Positions 11,648 to 24,049 are shown, numbered from the stretch's first letter. The stretch: DNA of 64,000 bases from Sanguinoderma infundibulare (GCA_032821775.1 JAVLRN010000011.1:868001-932000); one strand, 5' to 3'. Notes: generated by a model from the sequence alone, not told the origin. Translations and numbers: made by a program.

Positions 11648-14600
11648 TCAACTGACCGCTCTCGGCCTCTCCCTCCGCCTCTCGCTCCTCTCCCTCTCCC
11701 GCTCCCTCGTCCTCCCCTCGTCCCCAGAAGGCGTCGGCGTCGGGCCGGCTGGCGCGCCCTTGACCCGGTCCTTCGTGCGTTCCTTTGTCTGGCGGAAACA
11801 CAGGAACTCGATCCCGGTCGAGCGCCGCGCGTCGGACAGCGTCCGCTTGACGCCGTCGAGGTGCGCCTGGAGGTTCTCGTCCCCGGGCCGCTTGGCGTAC
11901 GCCTGCGAGATGCGCGTGTAGAGGTCGGAGAGGGTCTCGTCGGCCGACTTTGTGACGAACCGCGAGAGCGTCTGGTGCATGAACTCGATTTCGAGCGTCG
12001 CCTGGCGCGGCACAAAAAAAACCACACGATCTTAATCAGCTGTCGAGGTGGAGGTGGAGGTGGAGGAGGGAGGGGAGCGGACGTACGCGAAGCATGCCGC
12101 CCATGCCGAAGCGCTTCACCTGGCGGAAGCAGCGGAGGGCTTCCTCGGAGACGTCCTCGACGAGCGCGTTCAGGGTGCGTTCGAGGAGGGGCGCGGCCGC
12201 GGCGCTGACCTGGGCGTGGATGCCGACGAGGTACATGAGCGTCTCATAGACGTACGGCCGGATTTCTGTGTCCCGCCCAACGCGTTGTTAGGGTTGATTG
12301 AAAGGCATGGACGCGGTTGAAAGAAGGAAAGAAAGGAAGAAAGAAAGAGCGGACTCGCCTTTCGGCTGCGGGGTCTCGTACCAGTCCATCTGCGGGTCGA
12401 GCACGCCGTTGCGCACGATGCCGGTGATCGTGGTCGACTTTGGCTTGAAATAGGACTCGAAGAGCGTCTTGTCCAGCTCTTTCACCACGGTCATCAGCGA
12501 CTGGCGAACGCCCAATGTGAGATGCGTGGCACAAGGAGTGCAAAATAAGGTCGACGCACGAGCTTCTCTTGGGAGAGAGAGACGTTGAACGCGGTCTCGA
12601 ATTCGGCCGTCATGCTCGGGATAAGCGCACGCTCGAGGTGCGTGAAGTTCGAGACGACGAGCAGAACGCGCGTGTCCTGCGGCCCGGCGACAAATCTATC
12701 AGTTCATCATGGACACCCTGAGTTAATCAGTTGGTCAGCTCACCGCATCCTCAACCTTCACCAGCTCTAGCGGGTTGTTTAATCCGGGCACAGCGTCTGT
12801 GGGGCCGGACTGTGGGGCACTTGGGGCGGCCGACGTAGGCGACTCGTCCGACGCAAGGTGCACCATCCCGTCCAGGAACGCGTACAAGGCGTCCAGGAAC
12901 GCCTTCGAGATCTTTGTTACGAATTCTGGTGCGATCGGGTTCTGCTTCGTCTGCCGCGATGACGATACCGAGGAAGACAGGTCGACACCGCCGGCGATCT
13001 TGAACGCGCTGGTGGTGATCTGCTTCTGGAACGTGCGCATCTGTGAGAGATAGATGGTGGTGTACGGGTCGATCGTCGAGCCGACCCAATTCTCGAGATT
13101 ATAGAAGACGTTGGCGTCTGTAAGCGTCGAGTGAGCACATTCTGTCTCGACACCATTCATACAGGTCTGGGACACACCTCGGATCCATGCGCTCACGAGC
13201 AAGTCTTCGAACTTCCACCGCGCGCTCTCCAGGAGGGCCTTCAGGCTCGACGTCGCCTCGCCGGAGATCTCCATCCCGGTCACGTCGTTCACGCTGTCCT
13301 GAATCTCGCCGAGGATCTTCATGAGGTGGTACGCGGTCGTGAGCGAGTTCGAGCTCTGTGGGAACAGTGGAGGCGCTTTGGTCATGCCGGGCGACGTCAC
13401 AGCCATATCGGAGAACATGAAAAACTCGGAGAGGAGGGAGATATAAAGCTTGATGATGTCAAGCGCCATCGTCCGGCATTGCGTTGGGCTCCTGCGAGAT
13501 GAAATTGAGGAGTTCTGCCCAATCGAAGCTTGGGTTAGCGGACGGTTATATGCGGGGAATGTGCCGCACACGATCACCTTCTTGTACCTGCCATCCATGA
13601 AGGACTTGGAGATCCTCCAGAAGTTTGGCAAAGACGTGAGCATGGCCTCTGAGACGTTCTTGACCATGGTCTGGATGGCTTCCCAGATGTCGTGTCCGCC
13701 GGATTGCGCTGAGGGAACACAAACGTCAAACGTACGGCGGTGTGGATGTTCGAAGCTAGCTTACCGATGACCATATCCGACTGCTTCGCTTCGATTGCCT
13801 GGACACAGGCCTGCAGCTGGGAAGCCAGCTCGCGGTTGAGCGAAGCCTTGTCGGGTCCCGTTACAGGTGCCTTGTCGTTCAATGCTACCGAGCTGTTAAT
13901 CGCAAATCCAATCTATGTGATAGGAAACAAGCTCACCTTGGATGGTGCCGACACCCGTCGTGTAAATATTCTTCATGTTCTGCATGATGTGCTTGTGTTG
14001 TGCATCGAAGTACGACCATGCTGGGTCATCTGAGCCGCTGAACTCGTACAAAATCCTGCTCGCCACTAAAGAATGAGGTCAGTGCCATAAGTTCGGTGGG
14101 CACGTCACGTACTCGATGGTCTTCTCTTGCTCTTCGACGCTTCGCGAAGGCTCTTGGAGCTTCGCCAGGAGCTCGTTCCGCATCTGGCCCATCACTTTCT
14201 CCACGGTCGCCCATACCTTCTCGAGAATGCGCCTCTGCTGCTGCACGGCGCTCTCTGCGGACTGACCATCCTTTGTCGTACCGATGGGGAGCAGTTGGTT
14301 TGGGCGAGTCTCAAGCAGCAGCTTGCCCTTCTTGTAGTCGCGCATCGCCGCCTCGTAACGACCCTATATGCGTGAGTGCGGCGTTAGATCGACCATAGAC
14401 GCTTTCGTGCTCGAATGAATCTACCGCTTCGATGCACTCGACAATAGAGCTTGGGAGGTTGAAGAAAAACTTGGACCTTTCGAAGACTCCTAGCGTTGTG
14501 CGGAGCTTCTGTGCTTTCATCGCGTTCTCTAGCACTGGGAGGAAGACTTGGTCGGCTTTCTGGGCACCAGCTGGGATATTGATTCGGCATGTCAGGCTCC

Positions 14601-15340
14601 TGGCATCTCACAGAACGGTTAGAGCATACCCTTTAGATGATTCTTCAGCGGTTGCGACGCATAGTCGGTCTGGTCAGCAAGTATGCCTTCCTTCATCTCA
14701 GCATACAGCGCTTCCACCGCACCAATCAGTACCAAGCTGAAATAGTCATTATGACGGGTTGTATGAGCATACCATCGGTGGACGCCTTGACGGCGACGAA
14801 CTGATCGAAGCTCTCCTCGACCAAGACACGGATGGCTTCCGACCGCGAGTCCAGTGAAGCTCGAAGGTGGGCAATACCAGCCGAGAGATCTTGGTATGTC
14901 GCATTTGGGTGAACCACGGATAGAAACGCTTTGGGGTTGAAAGACTTGGAGGTGATGAGCACGGCGGCCTCTGGTGCAAGGTCAACAAGGGCAATGAGGT
15001 ATATTAGGGCGTCGCACTAACTGGTCTCGGAGTCCAGGTCACGCAGACTAGTAGGATGGTCAATACATACATCTCATCTGCTTAGAGTACACGCGTCCTA
15101 CATACTCGACGGTTGCTCCCAACCCCAAAGGATCCGTGTCGGTCTCCGCTGGTCCCGTCAACACCGCATTGTCCGTGTCCTGGTCTACCTCCTCCCAGCG
15201 CCTGCACCAAAGCCGACGGTTCTGTTTCAGAACGGGACGAAGCGACCATGTCAAAGAATGTGTTACGTTGCGGCTATGGAAGATAGCTTGTATGCTTTCA
15301 GAAGCGCATCGTCGTCGATGTCGAAGTTGAGCCTTCCCAT
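11648..15340 (-). CDS. sec5: Exocyst complex subunit Sec5 (EXOC2 family)
   Basis: Subunit of the exocyst, the octameric tether that docks secretory vesicles at growth sites on the plasma membrane. The ATG at 15338-15340 begins [20 protein letters not shown], typical of fungal Sec5. Recognisable segments include [20 protein letters not shown] (about 14890-14950), a central helical region, and the conserved C-terminal block [15 protein letters not shown] joined by splicing to [17 protein letters not shown] (around 12093 and 11990). At least a dozen short introns are present; one (about 12027-12093) contains a GGTGGA simple repeat in the plus orientation. The last coding exon ends in a highly basic Arg/Glu-rich tail with the stop at 11648. 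The gene is divergent from the fatty acid hydroxylase gene (446 bp between starts). Confidence 0.92.
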
Positions 15341-15786
15341 AGCCTAAGGTTGCGTGATGATGAATGAAGCCGCAGCAGAACCAGTCCGCCAGGGAGACAA
15401 GGCCAAGTGGAGCGCAAGGAGGAAGAAGGATGGAAGATGGTCGGTGAGCTCAGGACGCTACGCTCAAGGACAAGCCCAGTGCGATCACCATGGTATGGTA
15501 GACGCCCACGTCGACCATGCCGCGCACAGGAGTAGCTTCGTCTCAAACGCCATCGCAGTAGCTTCTCTTGTCACCGAACTCGTTTACAGGAACCTCAAGA
15601 AAGCATCCCGAACAGTCTGGGCCCGGTAGCGGGATGTTCTAGGAATGTGTCGAGGTCTGCCGCGGTCGGCGCGCACAGGGTCTGAAGGCGTGGGAAACAC
15701 TATTCCGCCGTATTTGACCGTCCAAAGTGGTGTGATAATCCGCCAGTACCCTCCACGGCGACTCCTCTCCCTCAACTCGCGCAGCT

Positions 15787-17165
15787 ATGTCCAAACGCAT
15801 CCGTATCTTCACCGAGGAGGACGTTGCGCAGCATGCCAACAGCGCGAGCTGCTGGGTCACCCGGAACGGCAAGGTCTACGATGTCACCAGCTTTCTGGAC
15901 GGCCATCCCGGAGGAGACGACCTCATCGTCAACAATGCCGGCAGAGACATTGGCGCTATCATGAAGGACCCCGCCGAACACGACCATTCGGATGCCGCCT
16001 ACGACATGCTCGAGGAGTTCGTGATTGGCAGGCTGGGAGCGGGCGAAAACATTGTTGACGAGAGTGCGTATATTACCATGCTTCGCTACCCACTTCTCTG
16101 AGAGTCGTGGCAGACTGGGACGCGGGCGACGACTTCGAGCCGGATGAGACGGATACCTCAGCAGACTTTGAGAAGAACCAGTTCCTCGATCTCCGCGAGC
16201 CTCTGTTCATGCAGGTCGTTCGCGCAAATTGGTCCAAGTCATACTACCTCCAGCAAGTCCACCAGCCCCGTCACCTTGCCGACTCCCCTCGCCTCTTTGG
16301 TCCTTGGTATCTCGAGGTAGGTTCAAGTGCACCGCCTATCACATTCCTTTGTTGACGCCGCCGTATAAAGATATTCACGAGGACGGCGTGGTACGTCGTG
16401 CCGACCATATGGCTCCCCATCGCCGGATACATCGCCCTACGTTCCCTCGTCCAATTCTCTCTCGGTTCATATTCCCTCCCTCCCTTCTCAGTCGATCCCT
16501 GGGCACCCGTCAAGGCGGCGCTTGCAGGTCGTATCGCTCCTGAGGCCTTCTTCTATGCTATTCCGTCGTTCGTCTTTGGCAACATTATGTGGACCCTCCT
16601 GGAGTATATCTTCCATCGGTTCTTGTTCCACCTTGACCGATGCCTGCCCGACCACCCCGCTGCGTTGATGCTTCACTTCTTGATGCACGGTATCCACCAC
16701 TACCTCCCCATGGACAGGTCAGTGTAGTTGTTTTTAGCAATATGCTCAAGGTACTGACGTGCCACAGGCTGAGGCTGGTCATGCCGCCGGTGCTCTTCAT
16801 CGTTCTATCAACGCCTATGACGAGGCTTGCACACTTCCTCTTCCCTACGGCCATGGCTAATGGAGTCATTTCCGGCGCCTTCACGTTTTGTCAGTGTTTC
16901 CGCTTGTACTGCTGAAGATGTCTACTCATTGCATGCCGTGTAGATGTTATTTACGACGTCATGCATTATGCGTAAGTTTCTTTCTGTGCAACTGGTGCCG
17001 TCCACTGATCGCCATGCCAACAGCCTTCACCACTCACGGCTTCCGGCTTATGCCAAGGAAATGAAGAAGTACCACCTTGCTCACCACTACAAGAACTTCG
17101 ACCTCGGCTTTGGGGTCACCAGCAAGATCTGGGACTACGTTTTCAACACCGTCCTGGCCGTCTAG
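15787..17165 (+). CDS. scs7: Fatty acid 2-hydroxylase (Scs7/FA2H), cytochrome b5 fusion
   Basis: ER-membrane enzyme that adds the 2-hydroxyl group to very long chain fatty acids of ceramides. The N-terminal cytochrome b5 domain (residues about 1-95) has the heme-binding HPGG (FLDGHPGGDDL) and the second histidine region EHDHSDAAYD. A linker (VDENWDAGDDFEP, spliced) and the segment ANWSKSYYLQQVHQPRH follow. The hydroxylase domain has the di-iron histidine motifs HRFLFH, HGIHHYLP, HYALHH (spliced) and HLAHHY, with hydrophobic segments such as YVVPTIWLPIAGYIALRS between them. The C-terminus is FNTVLAV with the stop at 17163-17165. Six or more exons have clean splice sites. All expected catalytic histidine clusters are present, so the enzyme looks functional. 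Confidence 0.95.
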
Positions 17166-18225
17166 AGAGCCATATGGTAGACACCCGCGCGAACTCTCGT
17201 GCATCTAGTCAAAAGCACCACATACGGCAGTCCGTTCCGTTTTCCGGATGTTCTCATAGGTATCGTTATAATGGCTTTAATGACTGCTTACGATGTTTGA
17301 ACGTTCACTGGCTAAAGCCGTACCTTTTTGGACCGACCTGTCTTGCTCGATTGTGTGACCGCAATACGTGTGTTGTATACCCCATTATAATGCACCCTGC
17401 CTGAATACATCATACGTCTCTGACAGCGTCCAGCAGTAGCTGAGCCACTTGCGCTCGGACTCATAAACCCATTACTTCTCATTCTCATTACCTCCATGAC
17501 CCATTCGCAACTCTCTAGCCAACCAGCTCTTCCTCGGACAAGTGTTTGTCGACCAACTTCCGAAGTTTACGAGACGTTGGCCCGTGCCCAAAGGTACAAT
17601 AGTACTCCCGCGACCGCCTTCGCAACCCCGGCCTCGCCGTTATCACCGCAGGGAGGTGCGGACGATTTACCTTCAACATGCAAGCCATGCGTACCTAAAC
17701 AGAAAATAGCTCACAGACAGTCACCGTCGGACACCCGAAGGGCGCGAAGGCACCAGCGACGCTCCCGACGCTCCGCCCCCCCGAACATCCTGCGAACATC
17801 AACCGTCGGTGCAACAGCTTCTTCGTGGCACGACTAGAGGCGCCCTGCCTCTCCATGTGCCCTGCGCAACTCCTGCCATGTCCAGGTCCTTCGCGGTGTC
17901 TAGGTTTTGATGACCTTGCAACCAAGTGACCTCCGGCGGGTGCTCCGGGCAGTTGTCGGCCTCCATAACCAGGTACGACGCGCACCGAAGTCGAGCTTTG
18001 ACGCCCACCCCATCCCATATGCGGCCTCGAGGGCATGAGCGGAACGACGGCAGGCTTCGCTTTCGCTTCCGGTGCAGAATTTCGGATCTGGAAGGGACGC
18101 CCTGGCTTCGTGGAAGCGATTGCGCCGTGAAGTCATGAGGAGCTCGTCTCGAGGATTGGGTATAAAGAGTTGAGGGGCGGTAGATGGCCAGCGTCGTCCT
18201 CGTCCCGTTCCGCTCGTCAGTCAAA
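17166..18225. other. Intergenic region, about 1.06 kb
   Basis: This lies between the fatty acid hydroxylase and the cellulase and holds the 3' flank of one and the upstream region of the other. No coding sequence is recognised; open frames near 17496-17837 and 17799-18224 resemble no family I know. A TATA box for the cellulase lies at 18161. Confidence 0.6.
18161..18167 (+). promoter_or_regulatory. TATA box of the GH5 cellulase gene
   Basis: TATAAAG lies 65 bp before the chosen ATG at 18226, the usual spacing for strongly regulated fungal genes. The sequence between it and the ATG is pyrimidine-rich. Confidence 0.7.
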
Positions 18226-19909
18226 ATGTCGAAGTTCGCTGCATTGCTCGCTGTTGTTACGCTTGCGCTCTCTGTGCACGCACAGACGACGACTGTGCCT
18301 GTCTGGGGTCAGTGTGGTGGGACGGTGAGTGTTCCGCTCGCTCCATGTGCGTGTAGACCTGGCCATATGCTAACATAACCGTTCGCTAGGGTTGGACTGG
18401 CGCAACGACCTGCGAGGCCGGTTCCGTTTGCACTGCCCAGAGTGACGGTACGTAGTATACTGTCCTTTTATCGCCGAACGTCCGCTCATGTGACATTCAG
18501 CCTACTCCCAATGCATCCCGGGGACCGCCACCACGACCGTCCCCTCCACAACTACTGCTACACCCGCCCCGACCTCCACCTGCCAAGTGCCCCCGTCGTC
18601 CGCAGGCAAGGTCCGGTTCGCGGGCGTGAACATCGCCGGCTTCGACTTTGGATGCAGCACCGACGGGACGTGCACCGCGTCTGGGGCGTGGCCGCCGCTG
18701 ACGCAGTACTATGGCAACGACGGCGCGGGGCAGATGAAGCACTTTGTGGACGACGATGGGTACAACGTCTTCCGGCTGCCGGTCGGGTGGCAGTTCCTGA
18801 CGAACGGGGTGGCGAACGGGGACATCGACGAGGACAACTGGACGGAGTACGACGCGCTGGTGCAGGCGTGCTTGGACACGGGCGCGAGCTGCATCGTGGA
18901 CGTGCACAACTACGCGCGGTTCAACGCCGAGGTGAGCGGGGGACGTGCCAGCGAATGTGCGGGTTGGAATTCGGGTTAACTGTGACGGTGCGTCGCAGAT
19001 TATTGGGCAGGGCGGGCCGACGAACGAGGACTTTGCTGCGCTGTGGTCGAGCATCGCGACCAAGTACGCGAGCAACGACAGGATCATCTTCGGAGTGTGC
19101 GTCCCTTTCTTGCATCTCATCGTCGCGCGGAAGGCAAGCCTGGAAAGCTGACTTTGACCGGCTGGCCCGCGCAGGATGAACGAGCCCCACGATGTCCCGG
19201 ATATTAACCTCTGGGCTGGGACCGTCCAGGCTGCTGTCACCGCGATCCGTCAAGCAGGGTATGTCCACGATGTCCACATTTGTGACGTGCGCTGCTCACC
19301 GCCGACGTGGTCCACAGAGCGACCTCGCAGCTCATCCTGCTGCCAGGCAACAACTGGACGTCGGCCGCGACGTTCGTCTCGAACGGCTCCGCCGACGCGC
19401 TTAAGGTGGTGACGAACCCCGACGGGAGCGTGACGAACCTTGTATTCGACGTGCACAAGTACCTCGACTCTGACAACTCGTTCGTCCCTTCCTCCCCAAC
19501 AGACCCTCCGCTTACTCAAACTGACGAGCCATACACAGGGGGACACACGAGGAGTGTGTGACGAACAACATCGACGAGGCGTGGGCGCCGCTCGCGGAGT
19601 GGCTGCGGTGCAACGGCCGGCAGGCGTTCAACACGGAGACAGGTGGGGGGAACGTGGCGTCGTGCGAGACGTACATGTGCCAGCAGGTCGCGTACCAGAA
19701 CGCCAACTCCGATGGTGCGCTCTTCCAGCTTCTCGTTGCGATACCCAATCTTGCTGACGTGCGGGTGCGGACGTGCAGTGTTCTTGGGGTACGTCGGCTG
19801 GGCGGCGGGCAACTTCTACCAGGGGTACGTCCTCGGGGAGGTCCCGACGTACGATAACGGTGTCTGGACGGACACGGCGCTCGTGTCGACGTGCCTTGCG
19901 CCGAAGTAA
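18226..19909 (+). CDS. Secreted GH5 endoglucanase with N-terminal CBM1
   Basis: Endo-1,4-beta-glucanase acting on cellulose outside the cell. The signal peptide MSKFAALLAVVTLALSVHAQ is followed by a fungal cellulose-binding module (VPVWGQCGGTGWTGATTC, then SDAYSQC) split by two introns, and a Thr/Pro linker (TTTVPSTTTATPAPTSTC). The GH5 subfamily 5-type catalytic domain starts VRFAGVNIAGFDFGC. Catalytic residues are seen as the acid/base Glu in GVMNEPHD (19176 onward) and the nucleophile Glu in FNTETGGG (19628 onward). Conserved HNY (VDVHNYARFN) and the C-terminal VGWAAGNFYQGY are present. An ATG at 18184 is in frame, but the one at 18226 puts the signal peptide at the very N-terminus and follows AAA, so I chose it. 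The stop is at 19907-19909. Introns interrupt the CBM and the catalytic domain several times. Confidence 0.95.
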
Positions 19910-20527
19910 AATGGCCACGCTGTGGCTGGTTTTGGTCTTTGAATGGAGGTGGACGGATGGGTGGTGCTGTATCGTGCATTCCGTGTGTTATCGCTACTGT
20001 ATTGGCTGTATCTGCTCTGTGTCGATCGTTAGACCTGCCTTCCGTCAATTTCCCGTCGCCCCGGATGCAGATACTCCCTGAACTCATGCATACTCTCGGA
20101 CAAGGACTTGACTTTCGTGGCCTGCGATTCGCGGCGCGCTCGGTAACACTGCACATGACCGTTACGCGCCGTGCACTGCCTTCCTGGGCACTTGAATGAC
20201 CAAAATACTATAGGTCCGGTCTCCCGCGCGAAGATCAAGACAAAAGCCGGCGGGTCTGGCTTGCAGGCGACATTCGTCCACTGCCGCAGCCAGCGGTATC
20301 TGGGCCTCGTCTTCGCATTTACCTCCACGCACGTTCCCCCGTCCGTCGACGTCTCTGCCACCCAGCCTTGCGAAAGCGCGTCGGCCAGAAATAGCCCGCT
20401 TCGCAAGAGACGTCGATCACATAAAGCATCCTTGGATACCCGGGCTTCTCGCCTTCGAGCCGCTCCTTGCATATAACCCGGTCCTTTGTCTCCTTATCGC
20501 TATTCTCACCTGCTCGCTGCTGCCACT
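19910..20527. other. Intergenic region, about 0.6 kb
   Basis: This is the 3' flank of the cellulase and the promoter of the nuclease. No gene is recognised. A TATA-like element (catataac) at 20469-20476 lies about 55 bp before the nuclease start. Confidence 0.6.
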
Positions 20528-21911
20528 ATGCGCCTCTCGTCGCTACAAGCATTCGTTACACTCTCTGTGCTCGCGAACGCACCAAGTGCCTACGCATGGG
20601 GCGCGGCCGGCCATGAGATCGTCGCGACCATAGCGCAGATCCACCTCCCCCGGCCCGTCCTCAACACAGTCTGCGACATCCTCAACCCGTCCGTCGACGG
20701 CGCATCATCCTCTTCCTCATCCTCGAACTCGGATGCGTCCCCTCCGTGCCACCTCGCACCCATCGCCGCCTGGGCCGACCAGATCCGCTCTAAGCCGCAG
20801 TACCGCTACACCGCGCCCTTGCACTACGTCAACTCCGTCGACGACGCCCCCGCGGACTCGTGCGCGTTCCCGGGCGCGCACGGTTGGCAGGGCCGCGCGA
20901 CGGGCAACGTGCTCGCCGCGCTCGGGAACGTCTCCCACGTCCTGCGCGAGTTCGCCGCGGGCGAGCAGAGCGTCCAGGCCGCGGACGAGGCGCTCCGGTT
21001 CTTCGTGCACTGGGTCGGGGACATGCACCAGCCGCTGCACATGAGCGGGCGGGAGAAGGGCGGGAACGGGGCGCGGGTCGCGTGGAACGGACGGGTGACA
21101 AGTAAGTACCATCACTCCGCTTCATTGTGCTCTCTTTGGCTTGCTGCCGTAGTACTGGCACAGAGTACTGAGCCTCGATTGGCCGCATTTGTGTGCGCGT
21201 GCAGACCTTCACAGCGTGTGGGATGGCCTGCTCATCGCGCAGTCTATCCGCCAGACGCCGCGCAACTACTCGTCGCCGCTCACGGGGACCGCGGGCGCGT
21301 TCGTTGAGCCACACCTCCGGGGCGCAATCTACGACCCGTACATCCGTCGAATCATGCACGAGGGTCTCACGGTAGGCGGGCGGTTCGACAGCGAGAGCCA
21401 CACCTGGCTCGACTGTCCGTCGTCAGAGGCGTACGAGTCTGGTCTTCAAGACCGCGTGCAGTCGCCTCTCTCCCTGGACCACCAGGCGTCAGTCGCGATC
21501 ACGACACCCGCGGGGGCGGAGAAGGCGTGGGACGACGGCACGCTGTGCCCTTACGCGTGGGCGAAGCCTATCCACGCCCTCAACTGCGAGCTGCCCGTGT
21601 GGCCGCACGAGCTCGACCAGGGCGGGAACCACGACGGGCTCGACTCGGAGCACGACCACGGGCACAGGCACGAGTACGACCTCGCGGAGGAGCTGGCGGA
21701 TTTCGAGGACGTGTTCGGCATCCACGTCGAGTCGGCACGACGGCCGCCGCGGCACCCGGAGCTGGTCGAGCTCGACACGCTGGCGTACGCGGGGAAGATC
21801 GCGGACGGGTGGGTGGTGGAGCGGCTGCTGGCGATGGCTGGGGTGCGGCTTGCGGGGCTGTTGACGGATATCTTCCATGATGTTTCTGGAGAGGTCCCAG
21901 CTAGGGCATGA
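20528..21911 (+). CDS. Secreted S1/P1-type nuclease, complete copy
   Basis: Zinc-dependent nuclease/3'-nucleotidase that degrades single-stranded nucleic acids outside the cell. Exon 1 is 20528-21101 and exon 2 is 21205-21911, giving 426 residues. The signal peptide MRLSSLQAFVTLSVLANAPS ends after AYA, leaving mature WGAAGHEIVA; the N-terminal Trp is itself a zinc ligand in this family. Other ligands are visible: WAD (APIAAWADQIR), the His of PLHYVN, H/D/H in FFVHWVGDMHQPLH, and H/D in NLHSVWDG, which spans the splice. Two insertions are unusual: a Ser run near residue 60 and an acidic His-rich loop (SEHDHGHRHEYD) in exon 2. It is longer than the approximately 270-residue mature P1 nuclease. 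A truncated, stop-containing copy of exon 2 lies at 27243-28006. Confidence 0.93.
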
Positions 21912-22212
21912 ATCTGCTGAGCGTCGGGGACCAGTCAATTGGATACATGCAGGGGCTGATATACCCTTGTATACCAGATGTATGATACCTTGCTTGAGAA
22001 TCATGTTGGCATACATGCGTATGGTTGGTGAACCTTGTCATTAAATACTAGCGTCGCGGTGGTGAGAACTTGGCGGCGCCGGTTGCGAATGGTTTTGTTC
22101 AATGCATAGACCAATAAATTATGATTACAGCCCCCAAGAAAAACTTTCAGGCGGAAGCCACGGTACGATTATCTGTTCCTGTAGAGGGCTAGCCACCATC
22201 ACTTGACGGTCT

Positions 22213-23958
22213 TCAGGCCTGCACACTAGAAGCGTCCTCCTGCCTCGGCCCATCGTCCGGCACCTCCTCTTCCTCCGCGCGGTCATCGTCCACTAGGCGA
22301 AACTCGATGGGCGCAGCAAGCGAATCTATGCCCCCTGCGAACCTTAGGGACCCATCGCCTTGCGCTCTAAGGGATGGCAATGAGTTGTCGCCCGACTGCA
22401 GACCCTGCGTACTCCGGTTGGCTTCCTGGAGGTCGAGAAGGAAGTGTGATCCTAGGATTGGGGTGAAACTGTAAGAGAAGGTCAGTGGAGTTCACAGAAA
22501 AGAGAGCGCTTTGGCACAGGGACAGCGTACACGTCTACAAATTGAGTGAAGACACTTTCTACAGTGACAGTCCCGGAGATCTAATTGTGAAGACCAAATG
22601 AGCAAGACTCTGAGTACTTTCAACAGTCAGCCTTACCGAAAGAACTCTGGAAATTAAGACCAGGGTGTTCAATATCAACAATACACTGGACATTCAAGAT
22701 AGGCCATCAGCGACACTCTGAACGCTTGTCGCTATCCGCGACGGTCCTTGCTCACACGAAGTAAATCATCCCTGTTTGTGACAATCAGTCAAAGTTCCAT
22801 ATACCAATGATATGGGACTTACCATCATAAAGAATCACAGTTCTAAAAGACGTGGGTCTTCCGGGAAACCGTAAGGCGTCATGAATGCCTGTCCTGGATA
22901 CAGCGCGCCAGGTTACCAGGATGAGAATGGTATCACCGACAATAGTACAGATCTGGTGCGTGATGGTGACTTCAAACAACTCGAGTAAATATGTATTTCC
23001 GGTGAGAAATGATGTGGCCATGCTTACGACTAAGCACGATCACTACGATGAGCTGTTATGTTGTTGCCAGTGCCCATTAATGACACGCACCTAATGAGCA
23101 GGTTCAATGGAGTCTCATCACTAACAAAGCATCCTTGAAATCCAGGAATATATACAGCGCCCAACTTGAACCAATACTGAACCTGGTTGTAAGCCTCATC
23201 AGTTTCTGGTCCTTGAGTAATTGGAATGGCCGCGGGCTCACCAAATTGACACTGACGAAGGAGCCTCCAATGAGGGAGAAAATGAGCAATGCGACTCCCC
23301 GATTTTGACTGAGCGCATATGCACGCAATGCGGAGAAAACTGCCCGAAAGGTTGGCCTTAGTATCAGACTATTGCCCGGAGTGCAGAATACCCCACCTGC
23401 CGCGGGAAGGGTTGCAATCATCTCGAGGGCAAGATTTACCCATTCGATAGGAGCTTGGCTGGTGATGATTCACTCGTTAACGCATAGTTTGTGAAGTTGT
23501 AATGGGGGGATGGACCGTACCACTGCAATATAGTCAGTAAAGCGTACTATGCTATCGGTGGTTGGAAATCACGAACCAGCTGGGCAGGTAGCACAGTTCC
23601 GAATAAAGTGTATGCCCACAGGAACAGGGTAATGTACCGATTGGCAAAATAGAGGCAAGCCGCCATGGTCGGACGGCGGCCCCAGTACATCTCCACCTCT
23701 TTGGGAAGTGAGAGGAAATAGTCGTAAAATAGAAGGGCTACTCGAAAGGCGGAACAAGTGATCAACATATACAATTTGGGTATCCAAAACGGTGAGCAAC
23801 ATACTTATGAGTGCATAACCACAGTAAAGCTGGATGACTCTTGTGGCGCAAGGTATCGGTAACTTGGGTCACCATCCGCCTAAATCATGTCAGAGGACTC
23901 ACACATTGTATAGTTCGGAGACAATGGCCGCCACTTCCGAACTTGTTAGAGAAGACAT
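22213..23958 (-). CDS. DUF6533-family seven-helix membrane protein, copy A
   Basis: Integral membrane protein of unknown function. The start MSSLTSSEVAAIVSELYN is at 23956-23958, minus strand. After a short exon 2 comes the family signature LLFYDYFLSLPKEVEMYWG followed by MAACLYFANRYITLF (about 23600-23740). Further exons carry FSALRAYALSQNR and the helix GVALLIFSLIGGSF (about 23250-23340), VQYWFKLGAVYIPGF with GCFVSDETP (about 23100-23190), and the helix TILILVTWRAVSR (about 22890-22930). The hydrophilic tail FLLDLQEANRSTQGLQSGDN ends at QEDASSVQA, stop at 22213-22215. There are roughly ten short exons. A TATA box lies 85 bp upstream. Apart from uncertain exon 2 borders I see no frame break, so this copy may be functional. 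Part is identical to copy B and part to copy C. Confidence 0.8.
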
Positions 23959-24042
23959 AGTGATGGTGACACTATAAACTTTGAGATCTGGAAGAGAATA
24001 GCCGACATAGGTGAGGTAAGTTTTCCAAGTATGCCATCCAGG

Positions 24043-24049
24043 CTTTATA
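24043..24049 (-). promoter_or_regulatory. TATA box of DUF6533 copy A
   Basis: TATAAAG on the minus strand, 85 bp before the start codon. The equivalent box is kept in copies B (30115-30121) and C (49924-49930). Confidence 0.65.

Noticed and set aside
12318..12352. Purine-rich gaaagaagg-type run
   Set aside because: It is a simple-sequence stretch in a sec5 intron (polypyrimidine tract on the coding strand), not a separate element.
18184..18225. Upstream in-frame ATG of the GH5 gene
   Set aside because: It would bury the signal peptide behind 14 extra residues and lies only about 20 bp after the TATA box, so it is probably upstream of transcription start.
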